Assembly (NCBI RefSeq): GCF_004341945.1
Contig: NZ_SMBP01000001.1
Coordinates: 210,001 to 274,000, forward strand
Reading direction: 5' to 3'
Origin: Longicatena caecimuris
GTDB lineage: Bacteria > Bacillota_I > Bacilli_A > Erysipelotrichales > Erysipelotrichaceae
Length of the DNA stretch: 64,000 bases
Shown: piece after piece, positions 60,236 through 64,000 of the stretch
How the letters are laid out: each line of letters starts with the position of its first letter
Numbering within the stretch: position 1 is the stretch's first letter
Notes under the pieces: generated by a model
The model's input: only the letters and a program-made list of their open reading frames with translations
Database searches by the model: none
Told to the model about the DNA's origin: nothing
Program-made: the position numbers and the translations under genes

Positions 60236-61639
60236 TTAAAATCTTCTGCCTTTTTTTCCTGCACGCATAGCTTTGTTCATAGCACGCATATTTTTCATGC
60301 CTCCCATGGCTCCCATATTAGGCATTTTTCCATTTTTTGACATTGACATCATCTGTTTCATCACCGTCTTCATCTTTTCATATTCGGAAATGCAACGATT
60401 TACATCAGCCACCGTAGTTCCACTTCCCTTAGCAATACGATTTTTTCTTCCTGCTCTAAGAATATTAGGATTTTCTCTTTCTTCAGGCGTCATACTCTGG
60501 ATGATAGCCTTGCTTTTTTTCAATTTATTATCTGCCTTTGCCTCATCAATTTGATTTGCCATCTGTCCCATACCAGGCAACAATTTCATCATGCCGCCTA
60601 AAGACCCCATCTTTTCTATTTGTTCATATTGAATTAACATATCACTCAATGTAAATTGTCCACTCATCATACGATTTGCTGATTTGGTGCTAGCTTCCAT
60701 ATCCATTTTTTCCTGAGCTTTTTCTACCAGTGAAAGAATATCACCCATTCCTAAGATACGATCTGCCATACGATCTGGATGGAACACATCCAAATCCTCA
60801 ATTTTCTCACCTAAACCAACAAATTTTACAGGCACTTGTGTGATGCTTCGTACAGATAAAATACCACCGCCGCGAGAATCACCATCTAGTTTCGTTAAGA
60901 CAAGTCCAGTAACACTTAGCTGTTCATGAAAGCTACTTGCGACATTCACAATATCCTGTCCAGTCATAGCATCAACGGTTAACAAAATGTCATCCGGATG
61001 AACAAACGCTTTAATATCAGACAATTCTTGCATCAATTCTTCATCTATATGCAAACGCCCAGCGGTATCAAAGACAACCGTATCATAGCCTTGTTCTTTG
61101 GCATAATCCATCGCTTTTTGCGCTGTTTCTAATGCCTTTGTTTCAACCCCTAAAGAAAACACCTCGACATCAATGCTTTCACCAAGTGTTTTCAACTGTT
61201 CAATCGCCGCCGGACGAATTACATCACAGGCAACCAATAATGGCTTACGACTTTGTTTCTTCTTCATAACATTAGCGATTTTAGCTGCCGCCGTTGTTTT
61301 ACCAGTACCCTGTAAACCAACCATCATGACGGTTGTTATGCCCGTTTTCTTATAATTGATAGGAGCTTCTTCATTTCCTAATAAGGCAACTATTTCATCA
61401 TGAACGATCTTAACGACCATTTGCCCAGGGTTTAAAGAAGTCATCACTTCAGTGCCCAATGCTTTTTCTTTTACACGAGCGATAAAATCTTTTACAACAC
61501 CATAATTCACATCAGCTTCTAATAATGACATGCGCACTTCCCGCAACATATCATTCATATTTTTTTCGCTTAATTTACCTTTACCTGTTATATTTTTAAA
61601 CGCCTTTCCCAGACGTTCACTCAAACTTTCAAATGCCAT
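60236..61639 (-). CDS. ffh: Signal recognition particle protein Ffh (SRP54)
   Basis: GTPase that binds signal sequences and 4.5S/6S-like RNA to target membrane proteins. The N domain (1-90) precedes the P-loop GLQGTGKTT at 108-116, with DTAGR and TKLDGDSRGGG following; the Met-rich M domain ends the protein (about 300-467, with GMGQM and MGAMGGMKNMRAMNKAMRAG). 467 residues. ylxM and ftsY, the usual neighbours, are missing here. Confidence 0.97.
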   Translation of the reverse strand: MAFESLSERLGKAFKNITGKGKLSEKNMNDMLREVRMSLLEADVNYGVVKDFIARVKEKALGTEVMTSLNPGQMVVKIVHDEIVALLGNEEAPINYKKTGITTVMMVGLQGTGKTTAAAKIANVMKKKQSRKPLLVACDVIRPAAIEQLKTLGESIDVEVFSLGVETKALETAQKAMDYAKEQGYDTVVFDTAGRLHIDEELMQELSDIKAFVHPDDILLTVDAMTGQDIVNVASSFHEQLSVTGLVLTKLDGDSRGGGILSVRSITQVPVKFVGLGEKIEDLDVFHPDRMADRILGMGDILSLVEKAQEKMDMEASTKSANRMMSGQFTLSDMLIQYEQIEKMGSLGGMMKLLPGMGQMANQIDEAKADNKLKKSKAIIQSMTPEERENPNILRAGRKNRIAKGSGTTVADVNRCISEYEKMKTVMKQMMSMSKNGKMPNMGAMGGMKNMRAMNKAMRAGKKGRRF

Positions 61640-61675
61640 TCTTCTATTTCCGCCTTTCTTCCTGAATTCTTGTTT

Positions 61676-61705
61676 ATTATATCATAGCCAATTCTTATTT
61701 GGAAA
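61676..61705 (-). promoter_or_regulatory. Promoter of ffh
   Basis: TTTCCA (61705-61700), an 18-base spacer ending in TGA and a perfect TATAAT (61681-61676). The -35 box touches the end of the rlmA gene. Confidence 0.6.
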
Positions 61706-61707
61706 GG

Positions 61708-62502
61708 CTATTTCATGGATTCTTTGCGATACAACGCAATATGAAAAGATATCTGTGTCGTCAATTCCTTGCATTGTTTTAATGCCTCTGCTTGCTGTTT
61801 AGGAGTTCTCCAATAATATGGAGTCATTTGAAACAGTGCCCAAATATCCTGAGCATCCTGAATTGTAATGGTATCTTCTACAATTTCTTCATGTAGTAAG
61901 GTAAAACCGGAATAACCTGTTTCAATTTCATTTTCATACACATCCGTATATAACAATTGTTTCAGCTCATATAGATGCTTTGGACCAGGCCCTACCTTTA
62001 AAAAATAACCACCTGTTTTTAATACTCTATAATTTTCTTTGCTATCCACAGGGGCAAAAACAGACACCACCCCATCTGCACAATGCTTGGCTATTGGTAA
62101 ATGGAAGATGTTACACACCCCATAAGTTACACCACGATGCGCTTTACAAGCCTCATCAATCGCATGCTTGCTTAAATCAAAGCCATAAATTTGTGTGGCA
62201 GGCAATACTTCCTGAAAATAATTTGTATAATAACCTTCTCCACACCCTGCATCTATCAGCGTTTCCAATGCTAATTTCTGTAACATTGTCGCTAATCGTT
62301 TTTGCAGAATATGATAATAACCATGGGATAAAAAACGGGTACGAGAGCGTACCATCGCTTTATCATCACCGCTTGCCTTATGGGAACCAAGCACCAGATT
62401 AACATATCCGCGACGAGCTATATCATAACTATGCCCTTTTGCACAGCGCCATACGTGTTCTTCTTTTTTTAATTGTTCATGACATTTCGGACATATGAGC
62501 AT
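61708..62502 (-). CDS. rlmA: 23S rRNA (guanine-N1)-methyltransferase, RlmA family
   Basis: SAM-dependent enzyme methylating a guanine (G745 or G748) in hairpin 35 of 23S rRNA. The N-terminal zinc ribbon has C4, C7, C20 and H24; the Rossmann motif DAGCGEG is at residues 84-90, followed by VFAPVDSKENYRVLKTGG. 264 residues from ATG at 62502, which follows AGGTGG; a GTG three codons earlier overlaps it. RlmA(I) and RlmA(II) cannot be separated by eye. It stands alone between ffh and secDF. Confidence 0.88.
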   Translation of the reverse strand: MLICPKCHEQLKKEEHVWRCAKGHSYDIARRGYVNLVLGSHKASGDDKAMVRSRTRFLSHGYYHILQKRLATMLQKLALETLIDAGCGEGYYTNYFQEVLPATQIYGFDLSKHAIDEACKAHRGVTYGVCNIFHLPIAKHCADGVVSVFAPVDSKENYRVLKTGGYFLKVGPGPKHLYELKQLLYTDVYENEIETGYSGFTLLHEEIVEDTITIQDAQDIWALFQMTPYYWRTPKQQAEALKQCKELTTQISFHIALYRKESMK

Positions 62503-62531
62503 TCGTTCCACCTCATTCTCTTTGTCTTAGG

Positions 62532-62560
62532 ATTATATCATAAATACATGGCAAGTGTAA
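62532..62560 (-). promoter_or_regulatory. Promoter of rlmA
   Basis: TTACAC (62560-62555), a 17-base spacer ending in TGA and a perfect TATAAT (62537-62532) on the minus strand. Confidence 0.6.
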
Positions 62561-62575
62561 ATGTAGACAACATAT

Positions 62576-62617
62576 CAAAAAGAAAAGCGCAATACTCTAA
62601 ACAAAGAGTATTTGCGC
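62576..62617 (-). terminator. Intrinsic terminator of secDF
   Basis: On the minus strand GCGCAA and TACTCT pair with AGAGTA and TTGCGC around TTGTTT, with one bulged A, followed by a T-rich tail. It starts 11 bases after the stop codon. Confidence 0.85.
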
Positions 62618-62627
62618 AAATGTTTGG

Positions 62628-64000
62628 TTAATAATCATTTAAGCCTGGAACGATCATTTCTTCTACAGCTTCTTTTTTATGTTTTTTATGCACCTTTTTG
62701 CTCTTAGGTTTTTCACGCATACGCAGTTGATACCATACTTGTGCAGCAATAAACAAAGAACTTCCAGCACCGGCAATTAAACCGATAAACAAAGCCAAAC
62801 AGAAGGTGAAGATTGCGTTACTACCCAAACCTAGCAGACAGATAACCGGTAATACAGTCGTAAAAGTAGATAAAATTGATCGTGTTGCCGTATTCTGCAA
62901 GGCAATGTTCACAATTTCCTTATATTTTACCTGATCCAGTTTTTCATGTCGGTTTTCTTTAACCTGATCTCGAATACGGTCAAAGACAACAATGGAGTTA
63001 TTAATAGAATAACCAATGATTGCCAACATTACAGCTATGATTTCCGTATTCACCTCTAAACGGAAGATAGCACAGAAACATAAGATGATAAAGACATCAT
63101 GTATCAATGCAATGATACCACTTAATGCATAATCCCATTTAAAACGCAGGGAAATGTAAATCATAACACCAATCCATGCCAATACAGAAATAACAATAGC
63201 TTTTCTTACTAATTCACGACCGATGACTGGTGTAACAGTACTATCGCTGACATCATGTTTGTATGTTGCCTTCAAAGCCGTTTTCGCTTTTTCCATCGTG
63301 CTTGTATTAACCGCTTCCTTAACAAAGACATGTGCAATCTCATTCTTATCACCATTGATCTTCACACTGTTCGCATGAATACCCAAAGATTTTAATTGTG
63401 TTTTTAATTCATCAGCTTTGATTGCACTGTCACTTTGTACCGTAATTTTTGTACCACTGGTAAAATCAATACCGAAGTTTAAGATACCATCGCCTTTGAA
63501 ACCATTAAAGCCCATACAGCCAATGGCAATGACCATAATAGTCAAAGAAGTAAAGATGAAATATTTTGCTTTACCAACAAAGTCAAATCCTTTAAAGCGT
63601 CCATAATAGAAACGTGATTCTCCGTTAGCAACGCTTGGAATCTGATTTTTCTTGACACCAAACCAACTCTTCTTATCATCCAATTTGCCACTGTCCACGA
63701 GCATCTTCAAAAGGAATTTAGCTACAAAGACAATAACCAGTAATGTAGAAATCGTTGACACGATCAACATGGTCGCAAAACCTTTTACACTACCTGTACC
63801 GAAGATGAACAGAATCAATGCGGAAATAAAGGTCGTAAACTGAGCATCAAAAATCGTGACAAATGATTTGGAACTACCTTCGTAGAAGGCTGTTTTGACA
63901 CTTCTGCCACTATATAAAGCATCGCGAATACGCTCGAATGTCAAAATATTAGAATCGACTGCCATTCCGACACCCAATACCAAGGCAGCGATACCTGATA
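62628..64000 (-). CDS. secDF: Protein translocase SecDF (fused; 5' end outside the window)
   Basis: Proton-driven accessory of the Sec translocon that pulls exported proteins through the membrane. The visible 457 codons begin inside SecD, with the RND-type segment LVLGVGMAVDSNILTFERIRD. They run on without a stop into a complete SecF half (periplasmic loop, about 150-235; IIGYSINNSIVVFDRIRD near 320; GLGSNAIFTFCLALFIG). SecD and SecF are therefore one polypeptide, as in Bacillus. The frame is open to position 64000, so the start lies beyond the window. The tail is Lys-rich (KKVHKKHKKEA). Confidence 0.95.
   Translation of the reverse strand, partial: SGIAALVLGVGMAVDSNILTFERIRDALYSGRSVKTAFYEGSSKSFVTIFDAQFTTFISALILFIFGTGSVKGFATMLIVSTISTLLVIVFVAKFLLKMLVDSGKLDDKKSWFGVKKNQIPSVANGESRFYYGRFKGFDFVGKAKYFIFTSLTIMVIAIGCMGFNGFKGDGILNFGIDFTSGTKITVQSDSAIKADELKTQLKSLGIHANSVKINGDKNEIAHVFVKEAVNTSTMEKAKTALKATYKHDVSDSTVTPVIGRELVRKAIVISVLAWIGVMIYISLRFKWDYALSGIIALIHDVFIILCFCAIFRLEVNTEIIAVMLAIIGYSINNSIVVFDRIRDQVKENRHEKLDQVKYKEIVNIALQNTATRSILSTFTTVLPVICLLGLGSNAIFTFCLALFIGLIAGAGSSLFIAAQVWYQLRMREKPKSKKVHKKHKKEAVEEMIVPGLNDY

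Noticed and set aside
1-64000. Defence system, prophage, integrative element or secondary-metabolite cluster
   Set aside because: I went through all genes on both strands; none encodes a nuclease, transposase, phage structural protein, NRPS/PKS or toxin-antitoxin pair that I can recognise. The region is core chromosome.

Overview
The window is a 64 kb chromosomal segment from a low-GC, endospore-forming, fermentative Firmicute. The gene order and the lineage-restricted small proteins suggest the Erysipelotrichia (relatives of [Clostridium] innocuum). This placement is inferred from gene content and synteny and was not tested by phylogeny. I annotate 72 protein genes, all but seven on the minus strand. 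I recognise no tRNA, rRNA, CRISPR array, insertion sequence or prophage.

Layout from left to right. (1) 1-3050: 5' part of a membrane pyrophosphatase gene behind a perfect CcpA (cre) box, then an MFS transporter divergent from a TetR regulator plus cupin. (2) 3170-8240: a six-gene minus-strand run of lipoprotein, MurJ-type flippase, RsuA pseudouridine synthase, DHFR, pyrimidine-nucleoside phosphorylase and a small membrane protein. (3) 8390-11055: a five-gene sporulation operon (dpaA-dpaB-dapA-cse60-DUF1540) that makes dipicolinate, with a sigma-K-type promoter. (4) 11078-12766: a second TetR regulator and two membrane genes linked by a shared operator motif. (5) 12840-20925: tyrS behind a tyrosine T-box, then ccpA-ytxH-ytxG-murC-(disordered protein)-ytpP-trmB-pepV, an order close to Bacillus. 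(6) 21077-26741: pnp, rpsO, hemW, a Spo0A-like regulator without a phosphoacceptor Asp, and a winged-helix-like protein. (7) 26838-33336: lepA, a candidate small RNA, and a complete oxidative pentose-phosphate operon (pgl-gnd-zwf-rpiA). (8) 33451-38473: fmt, a small membrane protein, spoIIP, gpr, rpsT and a transglutaminase-like lipoprotein. (9) 38513-50654: rseP-dxr-cdsA-uppS, frr-pyrH, tsf-rpsB, xerC-trmFO-topA. (10) 50665-64000: dprA, an SPFH/NfeD pair, rnhB-rbgA-two signal peptidases, rplS, trmD-rimM-khpA-rpsP, a D-2-hydroxyacid dehydrogenase, ffh, rlmA and the 3' part of secDF.

How the genes work together. Most are housekeeping genes for translation, RNA modification, envelope synthesis and protein export, in blocks known from Bacillus but with characteristic gaps: no clpQY-codY between xerC and rpsB, no hrcA-dnaK after hemW, no ftsY/ylxM at ffh. 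Sporulation is represented by DPA synthesis, Cse60, SpoIIP, Gpr and a divergent Spo0A-like protein, and promoters resembling sigma-K and sigma-G sites lie where expected. Catabolite control is visible through ccpA, a perfect cre box at hppA and a one-mismatch cre box at the promoter of ccpA's own gene cluster.

Most worth following up: the Spo0A-like protein whose receiver domain has Arg in place of the phosphorylated Asp, its unknown co-transcribed neighbour, the compact candidate sRNA at 28757-28827, and three small unknown or poorly known proteins embedded in sporulation operons.
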